This document shows positions 37,315 to 45,933 of a DNA stretch of 64,000 nucleotides, piece by piece. Position numbers and translations under genes: made by a program. Under the pieces are notes generated by a model. It saw only the letters and a list, made by a program, of their open reading frames with translations, made no database searches and was not told the DNA's origin. The stretch spans positions 124,001 to 188,000 of the forward strand of contig JAAWWF010000002.1 in assembly GCA_021404565.1 (NCBI GenBank). Direction: 5' to 3'. This stretch comes from Roseivirga sp. (GTDB lineage Bacteria > Bacteroidota > Bacteroidia > Cytophagales > Cyclobacteriaceae). The first letter of the stretch is position 1. Every line of letters begins with the position of its first letter.

Positions 37315-38526
37315 CTAAAACACCTCGTGGATCATGCTTTGTAAAAGGGCTTTGGAGGACGATTTTTTGGACTGACAACATTCTATCAATTCATTTAATT
37401 GATCCAGTTTGTTCATTAGTATAATCTGTTCTGCCAGTGCTGGCAAAGGTAAATCTAGCTTTCTTAAGCTCTGGGCATTTATATTACTTTGGCTAACGCC
37501 AGGGGTGCGATACTTCCTGATTTTGGCTAACCCAATAGAACTGTTAAGAAAGGTATTTAAGTATCTCGGATCGAGCTTGTTTGGATCGGTCTTGATTCGT
37601 ATTAGGTACGATGCAAATGAACATTTGAAAGGTTCCTGAAATAAGCTCACCTTTCCCACCAATTCAAAACTGTTAGTGCGATTGAAAAGGATATCACCTT
37701 GATTTAAAATGAATTGATCAATCTCTCCTTTTCTTTGGTTGTAGAATTTTAAATCAGTAAGGTCTAGTTTGCCGTCCTGTAAGTTATTCATTCTGAGAAC
37801 TGGAATTTCTCCTTTATCTAGCAGACTTTCAGAAATTCCATACTGCAGTTGGGTTATAAGTTTATCCAGTTTCCGTACAGGGTGTTTTGATTTAAGTTGA
37901 CCGAAACGCTGATCATTTGTGTCTGAACTTTCAAAAATGTACTCCTTAAACTCTGATTTTTTAGTATTCAACAAAGATACCTCTAAGCTCTTACTTTCTT
38001 GAATTACCTTATCCATGGCCCAAAGCAGCTCTGCCAGCCGGGCTTGCTCTGCCAGGGGCGGCAGGAGGAATTCGTAGTTGGCAACATCCTTCCAGTTGAT
38101 ATAAGGGTTTACTGATCCCTTAGAGTTTCTGACAGAATGCTCAGTAAAGCCATCAGAGAGCATAAGAAAGGGCAGCAGTCGTTTATCCAGGATTTCCTCA
38201 TTAGCTTTTATTACGAAGGTGGTATTAGAGGTAATGCCTGAAAAGGGAGCCACTGTTACTTTTTTGAGGTAGGTCCTTCTTGAGCCATATAAGATGTCTC
38301 CTTCTTCAAAATATCTGATAAAAGCTGGCCCCAGGTACTCGTCTTTCAATTCGCCCCATTGCCTCAGATGAATGTCCTCTGAAGCCATATGCTCTCCCTT
38401 TACGTATCTTGTGATAGACGTATTTTCTCGGTCAAGGGTCTTCTTCTGCTGTATGGCAACATCTCCAAATTTGGTAAGTTTCCATGTGGTCTTATCGATA
38501 TTTAGGTCTTGAATCAATTCTTTCAT
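37315..38526 (-). CDS. hsdS: Type I restriction enzyme specificity subunit
   Basis: A 403-residue HsdS with the usual two target recognition domains. TRD1 occupies about 10-170 with a conserved helical spacer at LPPLAEQARLAELLWAMDKV, and TRD2 about 215-370 ending with LPALAEQIILMNKLDQLNELIECC. The LPxLAEQ repeats before each spacer are the hallmark of the family. TRD2 includes ILFNRTNSFELVGK, typical of many HsdS. It sits between hsdM1 (12 bases away) and the GIY-YIG-like gene, so the M-S complex is made from adjacent genes. The recognition sequence cannot be read from the protein. Confidence 0.92.
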   Translation of the reverse strand: MKELIQDLNIDKTTWKLTKFGDVAIQQKKTLDRENTSITRYVKGEHMASEDIHLRQWGELKDEYLGPAFIRYFEEGDILYGSRRTYLKKVTVAPFSGITSNTTFVIKANEEILDKRLLPFLMLSDGFTEHSVRNSKGSVNPYINWKDVANYEFLLPPLAEQARLAELLWAMDKVIQESKSLEVSLLNTKKSEFKEYIFESSDTNDQRFGQLKSKHPVRKLDKLITQLQYGISESLLDKGEIPVLRMNNLQDGKLDLTDLKFYNQRKGEIDQFILNQGDILFNRTNSFELVGKVSLFQEPFKCSFASYLIRIKTDPNKLDPRYLNTFLNSSIGLAKIRKYRTPGVSQSNINAQSLRKLDLPLPALAEQIILMNKLDQLNELIECCQSKKSSSKALLQSMIHEVF

Positions 38527-38538
38527 GAGTATTACCTA

Positions 38539-39996
38539 TTAAGATAAATTTTTGAACAAATGATCCATCGATAACTCAAGATCGTTGCTTGCTTTTAACC
38601 AATCATTATATGTTTCTGAAAGAGAGGAACTGTAATCGTGTTTCTCAGCTTTTACATATAGATTGATGTTCAGGTTGCCATTTAAATTCAAGATTTCTTC
38701 AATGTTGACCACCTTTGAAAAACCTTGAACATCTTCGAAGCCTTTATGTGCAGAGTATAGTGTATCTATATGTTCATCGGATAAATGAGCAATACCCTTG
38801 TTTTCAACTACAAGATCTTTTCCGTTTATGAAGAGAATCCTTCCTTTTCTCTCAACAGGTTTGTTCGTGTTACCAACTAATATCATAGCTTCCATGGGAG
38901 AATTATAAAAGAGATTAGGGCCAAGGCCTATTACAGCCTCGACATGATCTTCTGAAATCATTTTTTGTCGCATATCAGCCTCCATGTCCCTAAACAATAT
39001 TCCGTGTGGCCAAAGTATGGCATACCTGCCGTTCTGGTCATCCATACTTCTATGGATATGCTGCTGAAAGGCATAGTCGGCACAGCCCTGTGGTGGAGTG
39101 CCCCAGAGGTTGCGGCCATAGGGGTCGGTTTCAAAAGCCTTGCGGTCCCAGGCTTTGATGGAGTAGGGGGGATTGGCCAGAATTACATTGAATTTTTTGA
39201 GGGCATCATAGGCCAGAAAGGCCGGCCGGGCCAGGGTGTCGCCCCTCACAATGCTAAACTCTTCTATGCCGTGCATAAACATATTCATACGCGCAATGGC
39301 AGAGGTAATAAGGTTAATTTCCTGCCCGTAAAGCTTGAGTGTGCGGTATTCTTTGCCTTCTTCTTTCAGGTGCAGCGCGCAGTTAAGTAGCAGCCCGCCT
39401 GAGCCGCAGGTAGGGTCATAGACGCTTTCTCCGGGTTGCGGGTTCATGATCATGGTCATCAGCTTTACTACGGTGCGGTTGGTATAGAACTCCGCAGCGG
39501 TATGGCCACTGTCATCGGCAAATTCTTTGATCAGGTATTCATAGGCATTGCCCAGTTTATCATCTGGCACGGTGGCCAGGTTGAGCGTTACCTCAGAGAA
39601 GTGTTCTACCAGATGGATTAGTGTGGCATCAGAAAGCCGGTTTTTGTTGGTCCAGCTGGCATCCCCAAATATGCCGTGCAGGGTATCGGGGTTGGCCTGC
39701 TCTATGGCCCGCATGGCCTCTTGTATGGCATGGCCTACATTGGTGGTGCATTCTCTTACACTGGTCCAGTGGGCCCCTTTGGGAATCTGAAAACGGTGGT
39801 TTTCTTCAAAGCCGGCATATACCAGGTCGCCATCGCTTTCGGTCAGGGCCCCGGCATATTCCTCATCATATACATCGCATATGCGCTTAAAAAAGAGCAG
39901 GGGAAAGATGTATTGCTTGTAGTCGCCCGCATCGATGGTGCCCCGCAAGGCTGTGGCTGCTCCCCACAGGTGTTTTTCAAGGTTTTGCTGGGTCAT
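38539..39996 (-). CDS. hsdM: Type I DNA methyltransferase subunit M (copy 1)
   Basis: A 485-residue adenine-N6 methyltransferase subunit. Motif I (SAM binding) is YDPTCGSGGLL (DPTCGSGG at 194-201); the catalytic motif IV is NPPY (275-278). The N-terminal helical region and EFYTNRTVVKLM are typical of HsdM. It overlaps the PD-(D/E)XK gene by ATGA and is followed after 12 bases by hsdS. It is clearly paralogous to hsdM2 (44254-45732), but their N-termini and motif wording differ (NPPY versus NPPF). With hsdS it should form the modification complex and with hsdR the restriction complex. Confidence 0.93.
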   Translation of the reverse strand: MTQQNLEKHLWGAATALRGTIDAGDYKQYIFPLLFFKRICDVYDEEYAGALTESDGDLVYAGFEENHRFQIPKGAHWTSVRECTTNVGHAIQEAMRAIEQANPDTLHGIFGDASWTNKNRLSDATLIHLVEHFSEVTLNLATVPDDKLGNAYEYLIKEFADDSGHTAAEFYTNRTVVKLMTMIMNPQPGESVYDPTCGSGGLLLNCALHLKEEGKEYRTLKLYGQEINLITSAIARMNMFMHGIEEFSIVRGDTLARPAFLAYDALKKFNVILANPPYSIKAWDRKAFETDPYGRNLWGTPPQGCADYAFQQHIHRSMDDQNGRYAILWPHGILFRDMEADMRQKMISEDHVEAVIGLGPNLFYNSPMEAMILVGNTNKPVERKGRILFINGKDLVVENKGIAHLSDEHIDTLYSAHKGFEDVQGFSKVVNIEEILNLNGNLNINLYVKAEKHDYSSSLSETYNDWLKASNDLELSMDHLFKNLS

Positions 39997-41129
39997 GCGT
40001 TGTATTTAGCCATTTCTTCTCTTACTACTTTGTTGATCGGGTCTACTTTTTCTTCCAGGTATTGCAGTATAAGCAGGTGCACCTCATCGTCATTTCCCAT
40101 CTTGCTCAGGTCAATAGTACCGCGCAAAAGCTCTACCCATTCTTTGGCTTTTAGCTGACTTCTTATTTCAAACTCGGCACCAAATTCTTTTTCAAGTCTA
40201 CTATGGTCAGGTACCTTATTCCATTGTTGCGTAGCCTCCTTGTACAACCAGTATTGAAAAGTACACTTCTTTTCTGAAAATAACTGTCCCAGTTCTATTA
40301 CCAGGCTGATTTGGTCATCGTTGGTTCTGATACTCAGGCTGTAAGCATTTTTTCTCACCATTTTGTAGGCGGTAGGTTCCAGGGCAATCCTCAGTAGGTT
40401 TGCCAGTTGTGCTTCTGCATTCTGTTTGAGCTTTGCTACCCTGGCTATGGTCTGGCCATGTTCAAAGCAAAACTTAAGTTCATCGGTATGGGTAGAGGTG
40501 TCCATGCGTTTTAAGTTATTAACAAAGTCTTTCAGGTAAGAGATGGATTGTAAACTATTGGATAGGGTATAGCTACCCAGCCTTTTCTCCAGCACCGGAA
40601 TAAGCTCATAATAGGTGATGTTGATGTAGTTGCCGGGTAACTTATTTATGGCGTAAGCCGATAGTACCACCCCGCATTTTTCATCCACAACAGTTGTTGA
40701 GTTAAAATAGTCATCCAGGTCATTGTTCAGGGCGGCTTCTACTTTGTGCTCAATGATCAGGGCATTTTCAAAAGAAAGGCCGTCTTCGGTTTTATCATCA
40801 TAGACAATCAGGTCAATGAAGTTCCCGTTTTTAGTTTGTACCTCCTGAATGCAGTGTATCTGATCTGTGAGCCATTCCAGGTTTACCCGGTCGGTTAAGC
40901 CTGTAATAAGTTCTTTAAAACATTCAGCAAACAACCCACAGAGCAAATGGGGGTTGTCTGATTCAAGAAAGTACTCAAACCAATTGCTCAATACAGCTTC
41001 AAAATAAGGGTGACCTGATATAGAGAAAAGGTCGGGAGACAGTGGTTTACTTACCTCAGGAAGGTGTTTTTCAAGCACTTGTATTTGCTCTTCTAATATT
41101 GCGCTGTCCGGGAGCATTTTATCTGTCAA
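39993..41129 (-). CDS. PD-(D/E)XK nuclease superfamily protein
   Basis: A 378-residue protein with a PD-(D/E)XK nuclease core near residues 95-140: FIDLIVYDD (Asp106) and LIIEHKVEAALNNDLDDY (Glu127, Lys129 as EHK). An N-terminal helix bearing GHPYFEAVLSNWFEYFLE fits the usual start of this nuclease subfamily. The C-terminal half has a helical region and unknown strands. It lies between the methyltransferase-AlbA_2 fusions and hsdM1, in the same direction. It may be the restriction partner of those methyltransferases or an independent nuclease. No signal peptide. Confidence 0.75.
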   Translation of the reverse strand: MTDKMLPDSAILEEQIQVLEKHLPEVSKPLSPDLFSISGHPYFEAVLSNWFEYFLESDNPHLLCGLFAECFKELITGLTDRVNLEWLTDQIHCIQEVQTKNGNFIDLIVYDDKTEDGLSFENALIIEHKVEAALNNDLDDYFNSTTVVDEKCGVVLSAYAINKLPGNYINITYYELIPVLEKRLGSYTLSNSLQSISYLKDFVNNLKRMDTSTHTDELKFCFEHGQTIARVAKLKQNAEAQLANLLRIALEPTAYKMVRKNAYSLSIRTNDDQISLVIELGQLFSEKKCTFQYWLYKEATQQWNKVPDHSRLEKEFGAEFEIRSQLKAKEWVELLRGTIDLSKMGNDDEVHLLILQYLEEKVDPINKVVREEMAKYNA

Positions 41130-41153
41130 ATGATTTTAAATGGTTCTTATCCT

Positions 41154-42707
41154 TTATTTATCCTTTTCCGGACTTCCCGGGGTTTCGGTATCCGGTCTGG
41201 CGGTGTCTGCCAGATCATTGAATTGATTAAAGTGTTTATCCATGTAGTTTATAGCGTTTTCTGTTTTTAGCCTCATGGCCTGGGTCTGGTTACGTACATA
41301 AAAGTCATTTTCAAAAAACACTGGCTTTACAGCCTTATCTATCTCAATAGTACAGATCCTTTTTTGATCAAGTGTATAAAAATGGATGAGATAATGGCCT
41401 ATTGCCTCATTGCTCAGCCGGTTGGCTATATTATCGGAAATAAAGAGGTTATAGGCATCTTCTGCATTTTCCTTGTCACTCACGGCATTTATATCGTCCT
41501 CTATGCCTGTTATTTCACCATTGTCTTGCACGCCCAATATGACCTTGCCTCCTAAGGCCGAGTTCATAAAAGCGCAGATTTCTTTGAGAGTGTGGTCTAT
41601 CAGTCCTTTATCTTTCCGGTTTGTATGCCTGTTCCATTTGGCCGCTTCCTTAAATTCTATGCGATAGTTTTCGCCCTGCGAGATTTCTCGCATCAGGGTT
41701 TCTTCGGGCGTCTCTCGCCAGAATTTGTAGTTATTCCATACAGCTGTGGTGGTTTTTGGTAATTCAGCAAGGGCAAAGTTACGCTCTGTATGCTCAAAAG
41801 AGCGTCTTACCTTATCGGTAGCATCAGTATCCAGGTCATTGCCCACCCAGTTTCTGCCCAGCGAAGAGGCGCTTAGCAGGCTGGTACCTGTCCCACAGAA
41901 AGGGTCAAAGACCCAATCGTTTTCAGCAGAGCCCAGACTGATGACACGTTCAAAGAGTGACCAGGTTTGGGTTCCTTTTCTCAACTCTCTTTTTTCCCGA
42001 TCGATCAGCTTCAAGTCATCCCAAATACCACCTATTTGGGGTAACACATCATCTGCCTGATATCGCTTAAGCATAGGTTTAGGGTAACCCGGTCCCTTTT
42101 TATATTCAATCTTACCTTTAGCATAAAGGGCATTTAGTATGATGATGTTATGTTTCCAACCCTGTCTGCCAGGTGGATAAAAGCCCTTCCATCTGAAGCG
42201 ATATCCATGGCCACCAAATACTGAATAAAGGCTTTCCAACCTGTACCGGCCGTTTTCATCATCCAAAGGGTATTTCTCAATCACCTCACCTTCGCGCAGG
42301 TCCCTGGTAATTTTATGTAAAGGAGCTTCCGGCTCTTTGGAGTAGAGAAAGAGGGTATTATAATCCCGTCCAATTATACCATGACCCCTCCGTCCGGATT
42401 TGAGAGGCAGTATAAACTGACTTCTGAGGTTTTCCCGGCCAAATACAGGCTCTATCAGTGCCTGAAAGTTGATTTTTGCCAGCGGGGTAGCATGAAAAAA
42501 CAGATGACCTGTCGGTTTGAGTAACCTCCTGGCCTGCTGCAGAAATTTGTACAGAAACTCTTCATAATCAAACTCTGAAGCCGACAAGTCTTTATGACTC
42601 TCACCCCAGGGTGGATCGAGGTAGATAAGGTCAAAGAGCTCACTGTCCAAGCGCTCCGCCAGGTCCAGAGCATCTGTATTGTAGAGGCTATTGGCTTTGG
42701 GTTTCAT
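41154..42707 (-). CDS. DNA methyltransferase fused to AlbA_2 (Schlafen-like) domain, copy A
   Basis: A 517-residue two-domain protein. Residues 1-330 are a beta-class DNA methyltransferase with catalytic motif IV DPPWG (31-34) before SAM motif I DPFCGTGTS (268-276), as in DNA N4-cytosine or N6-adenine enzymes. Residues 340-480 are AlbA_2/Schlafen-like: EISQGENYRIEFKEAAKW (around 341-358) and ICAFMNSALGGKVILGVQDN with GEITGIEDD. AlbA_2 domains in Schlafen proteins are nucleic acid binding or cleaving. It is a tandem paralog of 42757-44253 (same MKPKANSLYN start). It is 49 bases from that gene and 24 from the nuclease gene downstream. Confidence 0.83.
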   Translation of the reverse strand: MKPKANSLYNTDALDLAERLDSELFDLIYLDPPWGESHKDLSASEFDYEEFLYKFLQQARRLLKPTGHLFFHATPLAKINFQALIEPVFGRENLRSQFILPLKSGRRGHGIIGRDYNTLFLYSKEPEAPLHKITRDLREGEVIEKYPLDDENGRYRLESLYSVFGGHGYRFRWKGFYPPGRQGWKHNIIILNALYAKGKIEYKKGPGYPKPMLKRYQADDVLPQIGGIWDDLKLIDREKRELRKGTQTWSLFERVISLGSAENDWVFDPFCGTGTSLLSASSLGRNWVGNDLDTDATDKVRRSFEHTERNFALAELPKTTTAVWNNYKFWRETPEETLMREISQGENYRIEFKEAAKWNRHTNRKDKGLIDHTLKEICAFMNSALGGKVILGVQDNGEITGIEDDINAVSDKENAEDAYNLFISDNIANRLSNEAIGHYLIHFYTLDQKRICTIEIDKAVKPVFFENDFYVRNQTQAMRLKTENAINYMDKHFNQFNDLADTARPDTETPGSPEKDK

Positions 42708-42756
42708 TTATATTGATGGGCTCTGTTTATTTTTAAACACTGGTGTGATCTGTGGG

Positions 42757-44253
42757 TCATCTGTATTGGTTGGTAAATCGATCTTGAATATAGGTGAAGG
42801 CATCCTTTACTGCTTGTTTTCGTGCTTCTGTGCCGGAGCGGATATAGAAATCCTGCCCTAAGAATATTGGTTTTTCGGCAGGCTTTACTTCTATGATGCA
42901 CACTGTTTTACCTTCCAGATCCATAAAGCTGATATCGTATAGTCCTATGGCCTGTGAACCCAGCTTGTCCTGAATACTGGCAGAAAGAAAAAGGTTATAG
43001 CCATCTTCATTGTTCTTTCTTGGGTTAGCAGCTTTAAAGTCTTCTTCCAGGCCCGTTATGGTACCATCATCAGCCACACCAATGATGATTTTACCTGCAT
43101 ATTCAGAGTTCATAAAGGCTACAAGCTCCTGAAGAATTTTCCGAATGATATTTCCATCTGCTTCCTTATTAAACCTGTTCCACCTGGCAGATTCCTTAAA
43201 CTCCAGCCTCAGGTTTTCACCTTGCGAGATTTCTCGCATCAGGGCAAGTTCAGGCTTTTCTTTCAGGGTATTGTAGCTGTTCCAGATCGTGGTGGTGCTT
43301 CCAGAGACAGATGCTTTAGTATAGGGTACTTTCTTTTCTTTTAAAGCAGCTCTTGAATGGGCCATGGCTTCTTTGGAGAAATCATTGCCCACCCAGTGTC
43401 GCTCTAATCTCGCAGCGCTTACCAGACTGGCTCCCATACCACAAAAAGGGTCGAAAATCCATCCCTTTTTCATAGAGCCTAATTGAATAATGCGGTCAAA
43501 AAGTTCTTGATGCTGGGTTTTGGGCCATTTGAAATTTACCCTATGGTCTACTTGCGGAATATCATCCCAGATGGTGCCTAGCGCTGGCAGGGCATCCCTG
43601 GTTTGGTAGACTTTCTGCCAGGGTTGATTACTTTTTTCACCATAATGAATCAGACCCTGCTTATATAGCATAGTGAGTCTTATCTTATTTACGATCCAAT
43701 ACCAGTTTTTGGGTGGTTTATATCCTCTCCACTCAAAGTCCAAGCGGGTTTGCAGAATGCTGGAAAAAGGGCCACAAAGTATTTTTATTCGATATCTGCC
43801 TCTGTCATCACTAAAAGGATATTTCTTTTCCGCCTCTTCTGCGGTGAGTTCTCTCGTTATTTTCTCAAGAGGCGTATAGGGTTGCTTTGAGTAGAGAAAG
43901 AGGTTGCTATGGTCTTTGCCCACTTGATGCATATTAAATTCAGGTTTGAAGGGAAGTATAAACCGAGACCGGAAGGTGTCTCTTTCAAAGACACCTTCTA
44001 TCAACACCTGAAAGTTAATTTTGGCCATGGGATCTGCGTGAAAAAAGAGGTGCCCGTATGGTTTAAGCAGTCGCTTTGCTTGCTGTAAAAACAGGTAAAG
44101 AAATTCTTCATAATCAAACTCATCGGCAGGCCGATCATCTTTATTTTTTCCCCAGGGCGGGTCTATATAGATGATATCAAAGAGCTCGCTGTCCATTTTT
44201 TCGGCCAGTGCCAGGGCATCTTCATTATAGAGGCTGTTTGCTTTGGGTTTCAT
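42757..44253 (-). CDS. DNA methyltransferase fused to AlbA_2 (Schlafen-like) domain, copy B
   Basis: A 498-residue paralog of the preceding gene. The first 30 residues differ at only a few positions, with DPPWG (31-34) in common. Its SAM motif is DPFCGMGAS (near 260-270). The AlbA_2 part reads REISQGENLRLEFKESARW and AFMNSEYAGKIIIGVADD with GTITGLEEDF. The middle (100-240), where target recognition lies in this class, has diverged most, so the two copies probably modify different sequences. Its start (44253) is directly next to the stop of hsdM2 (44254). Fusion of a DNA methyltransferase with AlbA_2 is unusual and may couple self-marking to an effector; this is inference. Confidence 0.83.
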   Translation of the reverse strand: MKPKANSLYNEDALALAEKMDSELFDIIYIDPPWGKNKDDRPADEFDYEEFLYLFLQQAKRLLKPYGHLFFHADPMAKINFQVLIEGVFERDTFRSRFILPFKPEFNMHQVGKDHSNLFLYSKQPYTPLEKITRELTAEEAEKKYPFSDDRGRYRIKILCGPFSSILQTRLDFEWRGYKPPKNWYWIVNKIRLTMLYKQGLIHYGEKSNQPWQKVYQTRDALPALGTIWDDIPQVDHRVNFKWPKTQHQELFDRIIQLGSMKKGWIFDPFCGMGASLVSAARLERHWVGNDFSKEAMAHSRAALKEKKVPYTKASVSGSTTTIWNSYNTLKEKPELALMREISQGENLRLEFKESARWNRFNKEADGNIIRKILQELVAFMNSEYAGKIIIGVADDGTITGLEEDFKAANPRKNNEDGYNLFLSASIQDKLGSQAIGLYDISFMDLEGKTVCIIEVKPAEKPIFLGQDFYIRSGTEARKQAVKDAFTYIQDRFTNQYR

Positions 44254-45732
44254 TTACAGAAACTTGCTCAGTACTTTTTTAAATTCCTCTTCAGCCTGTT
44301 GGCTTTCCTGCCAGGTTTGTTTCAGGTCGGCCAGGGCTTCTTCTACACTTGGTAGGTTGTCTTCAATGATCTTTTCTACATAGAGCGGTATGTTGAGGTT
44401 AAAGTCGTTTTCTTTAATCTCAGCCATATCGGCTACCTTCACATAATTCTCTACATCCGCAAAGGCTGTGTACCATGCGTGTATCTGCTGCACATGGGCG
44501 GCTTCCAGAAAGTTTTGCGCCCTGCCTGTTCTGATCTGATCGGAGGCATCGATAAAGAGGACTCTGCCTTTTTTCTTGGCGGTTTTTTGGCGCTTAAATA
44601 CCATGACGCAAGCTGCCAGTTGGGTGCCGTAGAATATATTGGGTCCAAGGCCTATTACGGCCTCCAGCAGGTCCAGCTCCAGCAGTGCTTTTCGAATTTT
44701 ACCCTCAGCACCTTTGCGAAACAGGGCGCCATGGGGGAGTACCACAGTCATCCGGCCCTCGCTGTTCATAGATTTGATCATATGCTGCACCCAGGCCATA
44801 TCGCCATTGCCCTTGGGGGGTACTCCAGCCAGGTTTCTGCCATAGGGGTCATTCACCCAGTTTTCAGCTCCCCATTGTTTAAGAGAAAAGGGAGGGTTGG
44901 CTATTACACAGTCAAAGGTTTTTAGCCCGTCTGCTTCAAAAAAGGCCGGATTCCTCAGCGTATCTTCCCGTGCTATCTGAAAATCTTCTATGCCATGCAG
45001 AAACATATTCATCCGAGCGATGGCGCTGGAGGTAAGGTTTTTTTCCTGGCCGTATAGTTTGAGGGTTCGGTAGTCTTGCCCTTCTTCTTTCAGGTGGTCT
45101 ACACTTTCCAGCAGCATGCCCCCCGTGCCGCAGGCCGGGTCATATATGCTCTCACCCTCCACGGGGGCCAGTATAAGGCCTAGCAGGTGTACCACTGACC
45201 TTGGAGTATAAAACTCACCGGCTTTTTTGTTGGTAAGGTCTGCAAAGTGTTTGATGAGGTACTCATAGGCATTGCCCAGCATATCGGGCTCTACCCGCTC
45301 ATTGGAGAGGGTGTATTGCGAAAAGTGTTCTATCAGGTCGGTCAGCAGTCGGTCAGACAGTTTGTTTTTATTACTCCATTGTGCATCGCCAAATATGCCA
45401 TAAAGGTATTCCTGGTTGGCCTGTTCTATGCCTCGGAGTGCATTTTCGATAGCCAGCCCCACATTGCTGGTGCAGGCCCTTACATCTGCCCAGTGGCAGC
45501 CTTCGGGTATGGCAAACCTGTGAAACTCGGGAAGGGCGGCATAGCTTTTATCTCCTTCAGATTCTTCCAATGCCTGGCGGTATTCCTCTTCATATACATC
45601 TGATATGCGCTTAAAAAAGAGCATGGGGAAGATGTAGACCTTAAAGTCAGAGGCATCTACCGGTCCTTTCAGTATCCAGGCGGCCTTTGACAGGTATTGT
45701 TCGAGTTGAGAGAGAGTAAGGGTTTGGAGCAT
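44254..45732 (-). CDS. Type I DNA methyltransferase subunit M-like protein (copy 2)
   Basis: A 492-residue HsdM paralog with SAM motif I IYDPACGTGGMLLE (DPACGTGG at 198-205) and motif IV NPPF (279-282). It is the first gene of the leftward operon, about 200 bases from the divergent giant ATPase gene. No hsdS or hsdR of its own is adjacent, since the methyltransferase-AlbA_2 genes follow it directly. It either shares hsdS 37315-38526, forms a different complex, or is an orphan that lost its partners. NPPF instead of NPPY is found in many active HsdM proteins. Confidence 0.88.
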   Translation of the reverse strand: MLQTLTLSQLEQYLSKAAWILKGPVDASDFKVYIFPMLFFKRISDVYEEEYRQALEESEGDKSYAALPEFHRFAIPEGCHWADVRACTSNVGLAIENALRGIEQANQEYLYGIFGDAQWSNKNKLSDRLLTDLIEHFSQYTLSNERVEPDMLGNAYEYLIKHFADLTNKKAGEFYTPRSVVHLLGLILAPVEGESIYDPACGTGGMLLESVDHLKEEGQDYRTLKLYGQEKNLTSSAIARMNMFLHGIEDFQIAREDTLRNPAFFEADGLKTFDCVIANPPFSLKQWGAENWVNDPYGRNLAGVPPKGNGDMAWVQHMIKSMNSEGRMTVVLPHGALFRKGAEGKIRKALLELDLLEAVIGLGPNIFYGTQLAACVMVFKRQKTAKKKGRVLFIDASDQIRTGRAQNFLEAAHVQQIHAWYTAFADVENYVKVADMAEIKENDFNLNIPLYVEKIIEDNLPSVEEALADLKQTWQESQQAEEEFKKVLSKFL

Positions 45733-45933
45733 GCTTTAAAGCAATACAGTGTGTGATGTAAAAAGTCAAATTAACGGATTTAGGCTGAGAAAATCAGGTA
45801 AAAGCATTATCTTATTTTTTATTGTTTTTTAAATAAGTAATTGTCCGTTCGTGATATAATAGGGCGGATAAGTTTTTTGTAAGTGATATAATAAAAGGTT
45901 GTTTTAACAGATATTAAATCACTTCAACTTCCG
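45733..45933. promoter_or_regulatory. Divergent promoter region with direct repeats
   Basis: This 201-bp AT-rich gap separates the first gene of the leftward defense operon from the giant rightward ATPase gene. It holds two copies of GTGATATAATA, at 45851-45861 and 45883-45893, spaced 32 bases apart, close to three helical turns. They may be promoter -10-like elements (TATAAT within) or operator sites for coordinated control of both transcripts. Confidence 0.4.
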
